From positions 1 through 10,549 of the forward strand of contig NZ_JBHSEF010000015.1 of the NCBI RefSeq assembly GCF_042649045.1: 10,549 bases of DNA, in the 5' to 3' direction. A program made the translations under genes and the position numbers. The stretch comes from Chryseomicrobium palamuruense (GTDB taxonomy: Bacteria; Bacillota; Bacilli; Bacillales_A; Planococcaceae). Below the pieces are notes generated by a model. That model ran no database searches. It was not told where the DNA came from and was given only the letters and a program-made list of their open reading frames with translations. This document shows, in pieces, positions 1-6,172 of this stretch (its first letter is position 1; every line of letters starts with the position of its first letter).

Positions 1-73
1 CCCATTCGTGTTACCACGATCATACCGGGAAGTGCATTTGAAAAATATGCGTTATTTGAATTCGGGCTTACAG

Positions 74-157
74 TTTGTCACGACAAATCGAATCTCTGGC
101 AGGACAAATCATCATTTGGTAACGAGAAAGTGGCATCTTGTAACGACAAATCTTTCG
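74..157 (+). repeat. Degenerate 21-bp tandem repeat, four units (heptapeptide CNDKSxx)
   Basis: Four consecutive 21-bp units start at 74, 95, 116 and 137. The shared element ACGACAAATC recurs at 80, 101 (as AGGACAAATC), 122 (as ACGAGAAAGT) and 143, with exactly 21 bp between copies. In the frame starting at position 1 each unit encodes seven residues with the pattern [CWG]-[NHQ]-[DE]-K-S-x-x. The fixed period with heavy third-position and flank drift suggests old tandem duplication, perhaps with coding-like selection. The function is unknown. Confidence 0.75.
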
Positions 158-205
158 GCTGTACGCTGAACGTGCGCTCAGCCCATGAAAACACCTAGAG
201 TGTTG

Positions 206-227
206 AAGCCCTTCCTAGCAAGGGCTT
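206..227. repeat. Perfect 8-bp inverted repeat (hairpin)
   Basis: AAGCCCTT at 206-213 and AAGGGCTT at 220-227 form a perfect 8-bp stem around a 6-base loop CCTAGC. There is no T-tract on either side, so a Rho-independent terminator is unlikely. Its role is not clear: it could be a protein-binding palindrome, a remnant of a mobile element end, or simple RNA structure. Confidence 0.5.
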
Positions 228-304
228 GGGACATCCGATTTTGAGGGAAGGTGGGTGTTCAGGAATGGGGTATTTTAATAGGAATAGTTTCCAATAATAC
301 GTCT

Positions 305-409
305 GTGGCCAATTAATCGGCGATCTTGGCGAATAACTCGTCGCTCATGGCTAATAAAGTGAGTTTCATGGCCAATAAATCCTCATTCATGGCCAATGAA
401 CGGGTGCTT
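305..409 (+). repeat. Degenerate 21-bp tandem repeat, five units (heptapeptide MANKSSF)
   Basis: Five units begin at 305, 326, 347, 368 and 389, each exactly 21 bp. The first part of the unit (ATGGCCAATAAA) is well conserved and the last nine bases vary. In frame, units three to five read MANKVSF, MANKSSF and MANERVL. The first unit contains an in-frame TAA. The run ends at a TAA at 422-424, which leaves at most 32 codons from a TTG at 326. No ribosome binding site precedes it, so translation is doubtful. The heptad resembles that of the block at 74-157 (Asn or Asp, then Lys, then Ser at the same places), which suggests related repeat families. Confidence 0.78.
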
Positions 410-426
410 AGGTTAGTTACATAAAG

Positions 427-704
427 TTTCTGAAGCAGGTGGCTCCACATCTAGCATTATCGAGTTTCGCAGGCTTGAAATCCATGCCAAATGCCATCGC
501 GGCCATTGAGGCAAAGGGCGCCTCCCTGTCCACGCTGTCATTTGACAGAATTTCAGAACGAGCCTGCTCCACATCTAGATAGTATCGAGTTGCGAACGCT
601 AGAAACCCCTTCACTAAGCCGTGACCTCCAGAAATGCAAAGAGCGCATTTATGGAGCCCCCGTCTTAGCTCACGGTTTCTGAACGAGCGTTCTCCACATC
701 TAGA
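427..704 (-). repeat. Three copies of a 29-bp core spaced 124-125 bp
   Basis: Cores lie at 427-455, 551-579 and 676-704 and align without gaps. All end in CTCCACATCTAG and begin TTTCNGAA. The second and third match at 26 of 29 positions, the first and third at 22 of 29. The spacers are more diverged, but both contain GCAAAG-N-GCGC, so the full unit is probably about 125 bp. Read on the minus strand, the core gives LDVEQARSEIL (second copy) and LDVENARSETV (third copy). The first copy reads the same way only in another frame. Function unknown; probably an intergenic repeat family rather than a gene. Confidence 0.7.
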
Positions 705-713
705 ACGTATTAG

Positions 714-742
714 TTGAATTCCCCCACCATTCTCCGTAAAGT
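714..742 (+). promoter_or_regulatory. Possible promoter of the glutathione peroxidase gene
   Basis: TTGAAT (714-719) and TAAAGT (737-742) are separated by 17 bp and lie about 30 bp before the start codon. The -10 box is weak (4 of 6). A better TAAAAT overlaps at 742-747 but has no well-placed -35. Weak candidate. Confidence 0.3.
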
Positions 743-771
743 AAAATTACCAACGAAAGGAGCTCGTTCAG

Positions 772-1248
772 ATGACGACTGTATTTGATTTTAAAGTAAA
801 AGCACCTTCAGGGAACGAAGTGAACTTAGATGAATATAAAGGCAAAGTATTAATCGTTGTGAATACAGCCAGCAAATGTGGCTTTACTCCGCAGTTTGAA
901 GAACTCCAAAAGCTCTATGAGAACTATCAAGAACAAGGTCTCGAAATCTTAGGTTTCCCGAGCGACCAGTTCAACAATCAGGAATTTGATGATATCGAGG
1001 AAACTATGAGTTTCTGTCAGCGCAACTATGGTGTCTCATTCCCAATGTTTGCGAAAGTAGATGTGAAAGGTGACGAGGCGGATCCGCTCTTTAAGCATCT
1101 GGTATCCGAGAAGAAGGGACTTATATCCGAAGGCATCAAGTGGAACTTCACGAAATTCCTTGTCGACCGAGAAGGCAATGTGGTGAAGCGATATGCGCCT
1201 CAAACAAGTCCTGCAAAAATCGAAGAAGACTTAGTCAAATATCTTTAA
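772..1248 (+). CDS. gpx: Glutathione peroxidase family, thioredoxin-dependent type
   Basis: A cytoplasmic thiol peroxidase that reduces hydrogen and organic hydroperoxides, 158 aa, the normal family length. The peroxidatic cysteine is Cys36 in NTASKCGFT. The rest of the catalytic tetrad is visible as Gln70, Trp124 and Asn125 (WNFTKF). Cys82 in FCQRNYGVSF sits where the resolving cysteine of 2-Cys members such as yeast Orp1/Gpx3 lies, so thioredoxin rather than glutathione is the likely electron donor. The usual FPCNQF motif reads FPSDQF, so its Cys is Ser64. It lacks the extended loops of vertebrate GPx. GAAAGGAG (755-762) is 9 bp before the ATG. The gene is monocistronic, closed by its own terminator at 1252-1275. 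In Bacillus the homologue is called BsaA. The family is certain; the physiological reductant is inferred. Confidence 0.93.
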   Translation: MTTVFDFKVKAPSGNEVNLDEYKGKVLIVVNTASKCGFTPQFEELQKLYENYQEQGLEILGFPSDQFNNQEFDDIEETMSFCQRNYGVSFPMFAKVDVKGDEADPLFKHLVSEKKGLISEGIKWNFTKFLVDREGNVVKRYAPQTSPAKIEEDLVKYL

Positions 1249-1251
1249 TCG

Positions 1252-1275
1252 AAGCGGATGATTCATCCGCTTTTT
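1252..1275 (+). terminator. Rho-independent terminator of gpx
   Basis: AAGCGGATG (1252-1260) pairs perfectly with CATCCGCTT (1264-1272) around a 3-base loop, followed by T residues to 1275. It begins five bases after the gpx stop codon. Confidence 0.88.
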
Positions 1276-1328
1276 CTAGTGAGAAAACTGATTGAAAAAT
1301 CGAAATACATGTTTAATTTGTGCCTATC

Positions 1329-1357
1329 TTGACACTCCTTTAAGCCGCTGATAACCT
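1329..1357 (+). promoter_or_regulatory. Probable guaB promoter
   Basis: A perfect TTGACA -35 box (1329-1334) is followed after 17 bp by TAACCT (1352-1357), a weak -10 box that carries the extended TG at 1349-1350. This predicts a leader of about 45 nt before the start codon at 1410. No purine riboswitch-like structure is evident in this short leader. Confidence 0.5.
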
Positions 1358-1409
1358 TAACACTAATATTCAAAAGCTACTTGATTAAATCATGAGGGGG
1401 AAGACGGAA

Positions 1410-2876
1410 ATGTGGGAATCAAAATTCCAGCGTGAAGGGTTAACATTTGATGATGTATTGCTTGTTCCAGCGAAATCAGAGGTACTTCCAAAAGATGTCG
1501 ACTTATCGGTTCAACTGACAGATCGCATCAAAGTGAACATCCCGATTATTAGTGCAGGCATGGACACGGTAACGGAAGCGAAAATGGCGATTGCGATGGC
1601 ACGTCAAGGCGGTCTTGGAATCATTCACAAGAACATGAGTATTGATGAGCAAGCAGAGCAAGTGGAAACAGTGAAACGTTCGGAAAATGGTGTTATCACA
1701 GACCCGTTCTTCTTAACTCCAGAGCACCAAGTATATGACGCAGAGCATTTAATGGGGAAATACCGCATTTCCGGTGTGCCGATTGTCAATAATGAAAACG
1801 AGCAGAAACTCGTGGGTATTATCACCAACCGTGACCTTCGCTTTATTCAAGACTATTCATTAAAGATTGATGATGTGATGACCAAGGAAAACGTCGTCAC
1901 AGCACCTGTTGGTACCACACTTGAAGAGGCAGAAAAGGTCCTTCAGCAATATAAAATTGAAAAGTTACCACTTGTCGATGAGGCAGGCATCCTAAAAGGT
2001 CTCATTACAATCAAAGATATCGAGAAGGTCATCGAATTCCCGAACGCAGCGAAAGATGAGCAAGGGCGCCTACTAGTCGGTGCAGCTGTTGGTGTCACAA
2101 AGGATACGATGATGCGTGTTGAGAAACTTGTGAAAGCACATGTCGACGTTATTACGATTGATACGGCGCATGGTCATTCTCAAGGGGTTATGGAAACCGT
2201 CAAAGAAATTCGTGCGGCGTATCCAGACCTTGCAATCATTGCAGGAAACGTGGCCACTGCTGAAGCGACGCGCGAGTTAATTGAAGCAGGAGCGGACATT
2301 ATCAAAGTCGGAATTGGACCAGGTTCCATCTGTACAACACGTGTCGTCGCAGGTGTCGGTGTGCCTCAAATCACAGCGGTTTACGACTGTGCTACAGAAG
2401 CTCGTAAGCATGGCAAAGCCATCATCGCAGACGGCGGAATCAAGTACTCCGGAGATATCGTCAAAGCACTTGCTGCAGGTGGGCACGTCGTTATGCTCGG
2501 AAGTATTTTAGCAGGAACTTCTGAGAGCCCAGGAGAAACAGAAATCTTCCAAGGTCGCCGTTTCAAAGTCTACCGCGGAATGGGATCGATTGGTGCGATG
2601 GAGCGCGGTTCGAAAGACCGTTACTTCCAAGAAGATGCGAAAAAATTGGTTCCAGAAGGAATCGAAGGTCGCTTACCTTACAAAGGGCCACTGTCGGATA
2701 CGATCCACCAACTGACAGGAGGAATTCGCTCAGGTATGGGGTACTGCGGTGCACACAATCTTGAAAAACTTCGCAATGAAGCACAGTTTATTAAAATGAC
2801 AGGTGCAGGTCTTCGTGAAAGCCATCCACACGATGTGCAAATCACAAAAGAAGCGCCAAATTATTCTATTTCTTAA
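1410..2876 (+). CDS. guaB: Inosine-5'-monophosphate dehydrogenase
   Basis: Oxidises IMP to XMP with NAD+, the committed step of GTP synthesis, in the cytoplasm. The frame is open from an ATG at 1392, but GAGGGGG (1394-1399) is the ribosome binding site for the ATG at 1410. Starting there gives MWESKF and 488 aa, exactly the Bacillus GuaB length. A (beta/alpha)8 barrel is interrupted by two CBS domains at about residues 95-215. The catalytic cysteine is Cys308 in GPGSICTTRVV. Substrate-binding loops GGI (343-345) and GMGS (390-393) are present, and the mobile flap contains Arg404-Tyr405 (KDRYFQ). It has its own promoter and terminator and is followed by dacA, as in Bacillus. Nothing is missing. 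Confidence 0.98.
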   Translation: MWESKFQREGLTFDDVLLVPAKSEVLPKDVDLSVQLTDRIKVNIPIISAGMDTVTEAKMAIAMARQGGLGIIHKNMSIDEQAEQVETVKRSENGVITDPFFLTPEHQVYDAEHLMGKYRISGVPIVNNENEQKLVGIITNRDLRFIQDYSLKIDDVMTKENVVTAPVGTTLEEAEKVLQQYKIEKLPLVDEAGILKGLITIKDIEKVIEFPNAAKDEQGRLLVGAAVGVTKDTMMRVEKLVKAHVDVITIDTAHGHSQGVMETVKEIRAAYPDLAIIAGNVATAEATRELIEAGADIIKVGIGPGSICTTRVVAGVGVPQITAVYDCATEARKHGKAIIADGGIKYSGDIVKALAAGGHVVMLGSILAGTSESPGETEIFQGRRFKVYRGMGSIGAMERGSKDRYFQEDAKKLVPEGIEGRLPYKGPLSDTIHQLTGGIRSGMGYCGAHNLEKLRNEAQFIKMTGAGLRESHPHDVQITKEAPNYSIS

Positions 2877-2901
2877 TAACTAGATCAATTCAGGAACATT
2901 C

Positions 2902-2945
2902 ACACATGTAATGCCGTCTAAACTAGGCATTATGTGTGTTTTTTT
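2902..2945 (+). terminator. Rho-independent terminator of guaB
   Basis: ACACATGTAATGCC pairs with GGCATTATGTGTG, leaving one bulge, over a loop of about 10 bases, and is followed by seven T residues (2939-2945). Strong bacterial intrinsic terminator 26 bp after the guaB stop. Confidence 0.88.
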
Positions 2946-2975
2946 AGTGAAAGCACATTTTTTTCACAAGGTTTG

Positions 2976-2984
2976 TGATAAAAT
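2976..2984 (+). promoter_or_regulatory. Probable extended -10 promoter of dacA
   Basis: TGATAAAAT is an extended -10 element (TG-N-TAAAAT) about 35 bp before the dacA start codon. The region 17 bp upstream is T-rich without a clear -35 box. It lies between the guaB terminator and dacA, so dacA probably has its own transcript. Confidence 0.45.
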
Positions 2985-3019
2985 GAGCAAGGAAAAATAG
3001 GCTTTGGAGGGTACTTACG

Positions 3020-4345
3020 TTGAAAAAATGGATTGCAAAATGGCTCATCCTTCCGATGATGCTCGTAACGGGTATAGCTGCTACACCACAGGCTGCCCAA
3101 GCGGAAACAGATCCGCTAAACTTAACAGTCGACGCTGCGATTATGATTGATGGAGAAACTGGAAAGATTTTATATACAAAGAATGCAGAACAACCACTTG
3201 CGATTGCAAGTATGACGAAAATGATGACAGAATACCTGTTATTTGAAGCCATTGAAGACGGAAAAATCACATGGGACCAACAATATTCGGTAACTGATTA
3301 TACGTATCGTTTGTCCCAAAACCGTGCACTAAGTAACGTTCCTCTCCGTCAGGACGGCACGTATACGATTCGTGAACTATATGAAGCAATGGCAATCTAC
3401 TCTGCGAATGCTGCCACTGTCGCGATTGCGGAGACGATTGCAGGTACAGAAGATAATTTTGTGAACTTGATGAATGAAAAAGCAGCAGAGCTTGGTCTTG
3501 AAGGGTACACATTTGTAAATTCTACGGGACTGAACAATGAAGATTTAATGGGAATGCATCCTGCCTCAACTGGAGCCAACGATGAAAACGTCATGCCAGC
3601 TGAGTCTGTGGCGCGTCTTGCATATATTTTGCTTCGCGACTACCCAGAAGTATTAGAAGCTGCTAGCATTCCGAAGAAGACGTTCCGTGAAGGGACTACG
3701 GATGCAATTGAAATGTCGAACTGGAACTTCATGCTTCCGGGCCTTGTGTATGAGTACGCAGGGATTGATGGATTAAAGACAGGAACGACAGAACTTGCGG
3801 GTCACTCGTTCACAGGAACAGCGTCACGTAACGGCATGCGTTTGATTACAGTCGTCATGAAAGCAGTCGATTCACAAGGGGTCGGTTCTTATAAAGCGCG
3901 CTTTGATGCAACACGTGCCATGATGGATTACGGTTTTGCACAGTTCTCGAAAGAAGAACTTGTAGGGGCTGGACAGACGATTGAAGGCGCTGAAACAATT
4001 GCCGTAGACAAAGGAAAAGAAGATGAAGTAGGAATTGCCACGAAAGAAGGCATTTCGATGGTCATCAAATCGAGCGATAAAGAATTGTACAAACCTGTCT
4101 TTACTCCGGAAGCTGAGGTGCTAGAAGCTGGAGTGGAAAATGGACAAGTTGTTGGGAAAGTGAAACTTGAGAACACCGAAGGCGAAGACCTAGGCTACAT
4201 CATTGAAAAAGATGCAGGCGTAGATATGGTCACAACGGCTGCTGTTGAGCGAGCTAGCTGGTTCTCACTTGTTCTTCAAGGCATTGGCGCGTTCTTCGCT
4301 GGCCTATGGGGCAATGTGACGGACTTTGTCGGTGGACTTTTCTAA
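3020..4345 (+). CDS. dacA: D-alanyl-D-alanine carboxypeptidase (PBP5 type)
   Basis: Removes the terminal D-Ala from peptidoglycan pentapeptides on the outer face of the membrane. 441 aa. It starts with TTG, supported by TGGAGG (3005-3010) 9 bp upstream. An N-terminal signal peptide runs to about residue 28 (cleavage after AQA). The serine-peptidase motifs are in order: SMTK with nucleophile Ser64, SAN at 128-130, and KTGT at 253-256. The PBP5 C-terminal beta domain follows from about residue 290. The last roughly 30 residues (VERASWFSLVLQGIGAFFAG and onward) form an amphipathic or hydrophobic helix, the usual membrane anchor. It lies downstream of guaB as in B. subtilis. The closing terminator is shared with the opposing regulator gene. 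Confidence 0.96.
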   Translation: MKKWIAKWLILPMMLVTGIAATPQAAQAETDPLNLTVDAAIMIDGETGKILYTKNAEQPLAIASMTKMMTEYLLFEAIEDGKITWDQQYSVTDYTYRLSQNRALSNVPLRQDGTYTIRELYEAMAIYSANAATVAIAETIAGTEDNFVNLMNEKAAELGLEGYTFVNSTGLNNEDLMGMHPASTGANDENVMPAESVARLAYILLRDYPEVLEAASIPKKTFREGTTDAIEMSNWNFMLPGLVYEYAGIDGLKTGTTELAGHSFTGTASRNGMRLITVVMKAVDSQGVGSYKARFDATRAMMDYGFAQFSKEELVGAGQTIEGAETIAVDKGKEDEVGIATKEGISMVIKSSDKELYKPVFTPEAEVLEAGVENGQVVGKVKLENTEGEDLGYIIEKDAGVDMVTTAAVERASWFSLVLQGIGAFFAGLWGNVTDFVGGLF

Positions 4346-4353
4346 TGAACACG

Positions 4354-4392
4354 AAAGATCCCTTTACCTTAACTGGTAGAGGGATCTTTTTT
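4354..4392. terminator. Bidirectional terminator between dacA and the MocR-family gene
   Basis: AAAGATCCCTTTACC (4354-4368) and GGTAGAGGGATCTTT (4375-4389) form a 15-bp stem with one T-G wobble around a 6-base loop. T residues follow on the plus strand and the 5' A-run gives a short T-tract on the minus strand. The stop codon of the minus-strand gene (4369-4371) lies in the loop, so the hairpin can end both convergent transcripts. Confidence 0.85.
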
Positions 4393-5790
4393 ATGGCAAA
4401 TCATCGTAAGTTCATCAATTAATTCAGTAACAGCCTGTTCTAACTCATCCATCGGCATTCCGCCGAAACCAAGAAGAAGTTTCGAGGTTTCTGTTGTTTT
4501 TTCGATACGGTACTGGTCGAGAGAAGCAATGCGAAGACCTTTTTCTGCTAAAGCCGATTTCATCATGGTTCCCGTCATCTTTGTTTCGACATTTAAAATG
4601 ACATGCATGCCGGCCTGATCCCCAGAGATGGAGAGCCAATCGCTATACGGATCGATCAATTCATGCAACAGGTCAAGCTTCCGTTTATAGAGCTTTCGCA
4701 TCCGGTTAACATGCTTTTCAAAATGTCCCCGCTCCATAAAGAGGGCAAGGGTGGCCTGGTCTAAACGCGGAACGGTAGCTGCGTAGTGGCCGAACTGTTC
4801 GCGGTACACGTCCAGCAATGAGACCGGCACAACAGCATAGGCAATACGTAGAGACGGCATCAAAGACTTCGAAAAGGTACTTAAATAGATCACTCGGTTG
4901 TGCGTATCAAACCCTTGCAACGCCGGAATAGGCATGCCGACATAACGGAATTCACTGTCGTAGTCATCTTCAATGATGTATCTGTGGTCTGCTTCCCGTG
5001 CCCACTTTAGAAGTTGGTTGCGGCGAGACGCAGAAAGAATAGCTCCGGTCGGGAACTGGTGAGCCGGTGTAATGTAAGCACCTGTCGCCCCGGATGCTTT
5101 CAATTCATCCACTCGGAGCCCTTCCTCATCCACCGCAATCGGTACAGCCTGGTAGGAGCTGTCGTTTGAAAAGTGATGCGTTAAGGAGTAGCCTGGATCT
5201 TCGACGGCAAGAATTCCTTTTTTCGCTATGAGCCGAAGGAGAAAAGGTAAGAGCTGCTCGGTTCCGGACCCTAAAATAAGTTGTTCCGGGGTACAGCGAA
5301 CGCCTCTCGATTGATAGAGATAGCCGGCAATCTGTTGACGAAGCGGCAGGTCTCCCTGCGGATGCCCTAAATGCAAGAGGTGCCGGTTTCCATCCGTCAT
5401 GACGTCTCGTGCACACTTCCGCCACTGATCGAGGGGGAAATGTTCTAAATCAATTTTTCCGGGATGAAAGTCATAGCGGTACGTCACCGCTTCCGGAATC
5501 GATGCTTTTAAAATAGTTTGCGGTTCGCTTCGTATCAGTTCTGTACTGTTTTGAACGAAATACCCTTTCCGCGGAAGAGAAATCACGTAGCCTTCATCCA
5601 CCAGCTGATGATACGTCGTTTCGATGGTCGTTTGACTAATGGACAGATAATCCGCGAGTTGGCGTTTAGAAGGAAGCTTTTCGCCTTCTGCCAGTTGCCC
5701 TGAGAGAATTGCTTCTCGGAATGCTCGGTACAGGCGCTCATATAACGGCATAGACGTGTCTTCTGATAAGTGGGGTAAAAAGAATTCCAC
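4369..5790 (-). CDS. MocR/PdxR-like transcriptional regulator (GntR wHTH fused to aminotransferase-like domain)
   Basis: A PLP-binding transcription regulator, 473 aa from the GTG at 5790. The frame stays open to an ATG at 5868, but that start lies upstream of the TATAAT of the gene's own promoter. AGGAAGGAG (5806-5798) is placed 7 bp before the GTG, so I choose the shorter form. Residues about 14-80 are a GntR winged helix (LPSKRQLADYLSISQTTIE). The rest is a fold-type I aminotransferase domain with TPAHQFPTG (241-249), EDDYDSEFRY (274-283) and the PLP lysine Lys308 in STFSKS. PdxR of Listeria and relatives has this architecture and activates pdxS-pdxT. GabR and other MocR members are alternatives. 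It occupies the pdxST position between dacA and serS, yet no pdxS or pdxT is in the window. The target is therefore open. Confidence 0.9.
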   Translation of the reverse strand: MEFFLPHLSEDTSMPLYERLYRAFREAILSGQLAEGEKLPSKRQLADYLSISQTTIETTYHQLVDEGYVISLPRKGYFVQNSTELIRSEPQTILKASIPEAVTYRYDFHPGKIDLEHFPLDQWRKCARDVMTDGNRHLLHLGHPQGDLPLRQQIAGYLYQSRGVRCTPEQLILGSGTEQLLPFLLRLIAKKGILAVEDPGYSLTHHFSNDSSYQAVPIAVDEEGLRVDELKASGATGAYITPAHQFPTGAILSASRRNQLLKWAREADHRYIIEDDYDSEFRYVGMPIPALQGFDTHNRVIYLSTFSKSLMPSLRIAYAVVPVSLLDVYREQFGHYAATVPRLDQATLALFMERGHFEKHVNRMRKLYKRKLDLLHELIDPYSDWLSISGDQAGMHVILNVETKMTGTMMKSALAEKGLRIASLDQYRIEKTTETSKLLLGFGGMPMDELEQAVTELIDELTMICHKKDPSTS

Positions 5791-5824
5791 CGAATCGCTC
5801 CTTCCTAGAAACTCTGTGCTTTTC

Positions 5825-5853
5825 ATTATAGTGGATGCACGCGGGTGTGTCTG
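5825..5853 (-). promoter_or_regulatory. Promoter of the MocR-family regulator
   Basis: Minus-strand TATAAT (5830-5825) with CAGACA (5853-5848, 4 of 6 to TTGACA) 17 bp upstream. The predicted start near 5818 leaves a leader of about 28 nt carrying AGGAAGGAG. This consensus -10 inside the longer open frame is the main argument for the GTG start at 5790. Confidence 0.6.
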
Positions 5854-5862
5854 CTGAACATA

Positions 5863-5902
5863 TTGCATAAATCTTGAAATTCGGGTACACTAAGACTAAT
5901 TT
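5863..5902 (+). promoter_or_regulatory. Candidate promoter region for the serS leader
   Basis: Two overlapping candidates are visible: TTGCAT (5863-5868) with TACACT (5886-5891), spacer 17 bp, and TTGAAA (5874-5879) with TAATTT (5897-5902), spacer 17 bp. Neither is a full consensus. Either would start the transcript just before the T-box leader. The -35 region is only about 10-20 bp from that of the divergent regulator gene, so a regulator bound here could affect both. Confidence 0.4.
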
Positions 5903-5904
5903 CA

Positions 5905-6128
5905 TGTGCGAAATACGATGATCGGAAGTAGTAACAAGCCCGTTTTTTCAAGAGAGTCAGCGGTTGGTGTGAGCTGATAAAAACCCTTGTGAATCCATCC
6001 TGAGAGTTGTCTCCGGTATAACGGAGACCGGTCCAGTGGCCGTTATGTGACAAGTGGTGTTCGTATGGACACAACCAGGGTGGTAACGCGGGTAGCTCTC
6101 GTCCCTTTTTCAGGGATGAGGGCTTTTT
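5905..6128 (+). promoter_or_regulatory. T-box riboswitch (serine) controlling serS
   Basis: A tRNA-sensing leader. Stem I contains the AGAGAG element (5951-5956) and a hairpin TCAGC/GCTGA (5957-5961, 5973-5977) with the conserved GGTTGGTG loop. The specifier region GAATCCATCC places codon TCC (Ser) at 5994-5996. Further hairpins follow at 6009-6028 (GTCTCCG/CGGAGAC) and 6057-6072. The T-box motif AGGGTGGTAACGCG is at 6077-6090, with TGGT as the bulge that pairs with the tRNA acceptor end. The terminator is AGCTCTCGTCCCT (6094-6106) with AGGGATGAGGGCT (6112-6124) and a T-run to 6128. Uncharged tRNA-Ser with a GGA anticodon should stabilise the antiterminator and switch serS on when serine is scarce. 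Confidence 0.95.
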
Positions 6129-6172
6129 GTGTGCAAAAAATCGTAAGTAGCCAAATTTAAGGAGGAATTCGT

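Larger units (their letters stand above)
1..771. other. Intergenic stretch rich in degenerate tandem repeats, no convincing gene
   Basis: I see no recognisable protein or RNA gene here. A plus-strand frame is open from the left edge to a TAG at 196-198 (65 codons). Its second half is only the translation of a 21-bp repeat (CHDKSNL, WQDKSSF, GNEKVAS, CNDKSFG), and it has no start within the window. It could be the 3' end of a gene, but more likely it is non-genic repeat DNA. A hairpin lies at 206-227, a second 21-bp repeat block at 305-409, and three copies of a 29-bp core at 427-704. Neither repeat reading frame at 326-424 has a Shine-Dalgarno sequence before its TTG or ATG. Confidence 0.7.

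Noticed and set aside
74..157. CRISPR array
   Set aside because: Units are contiguous 21-mers without unique spacers and are too degenerate. No cas genes are present in the window.
417..614. Minus-strand frame of 65 codons with LDVEQARSEIL
   Set aside because: It lacks a ribosome binding site and crosses two copies of the 125-bp repeat, which are out of frame with each other. It is better explained as translation of repeat DNA.
1276..1409. Guanine or other purine riboswitch before guaB
   Set aside because: The leader after the predicted start is only about 45 nt and lacks the three-way junction and conserved loop sequences of purine riboswitches.
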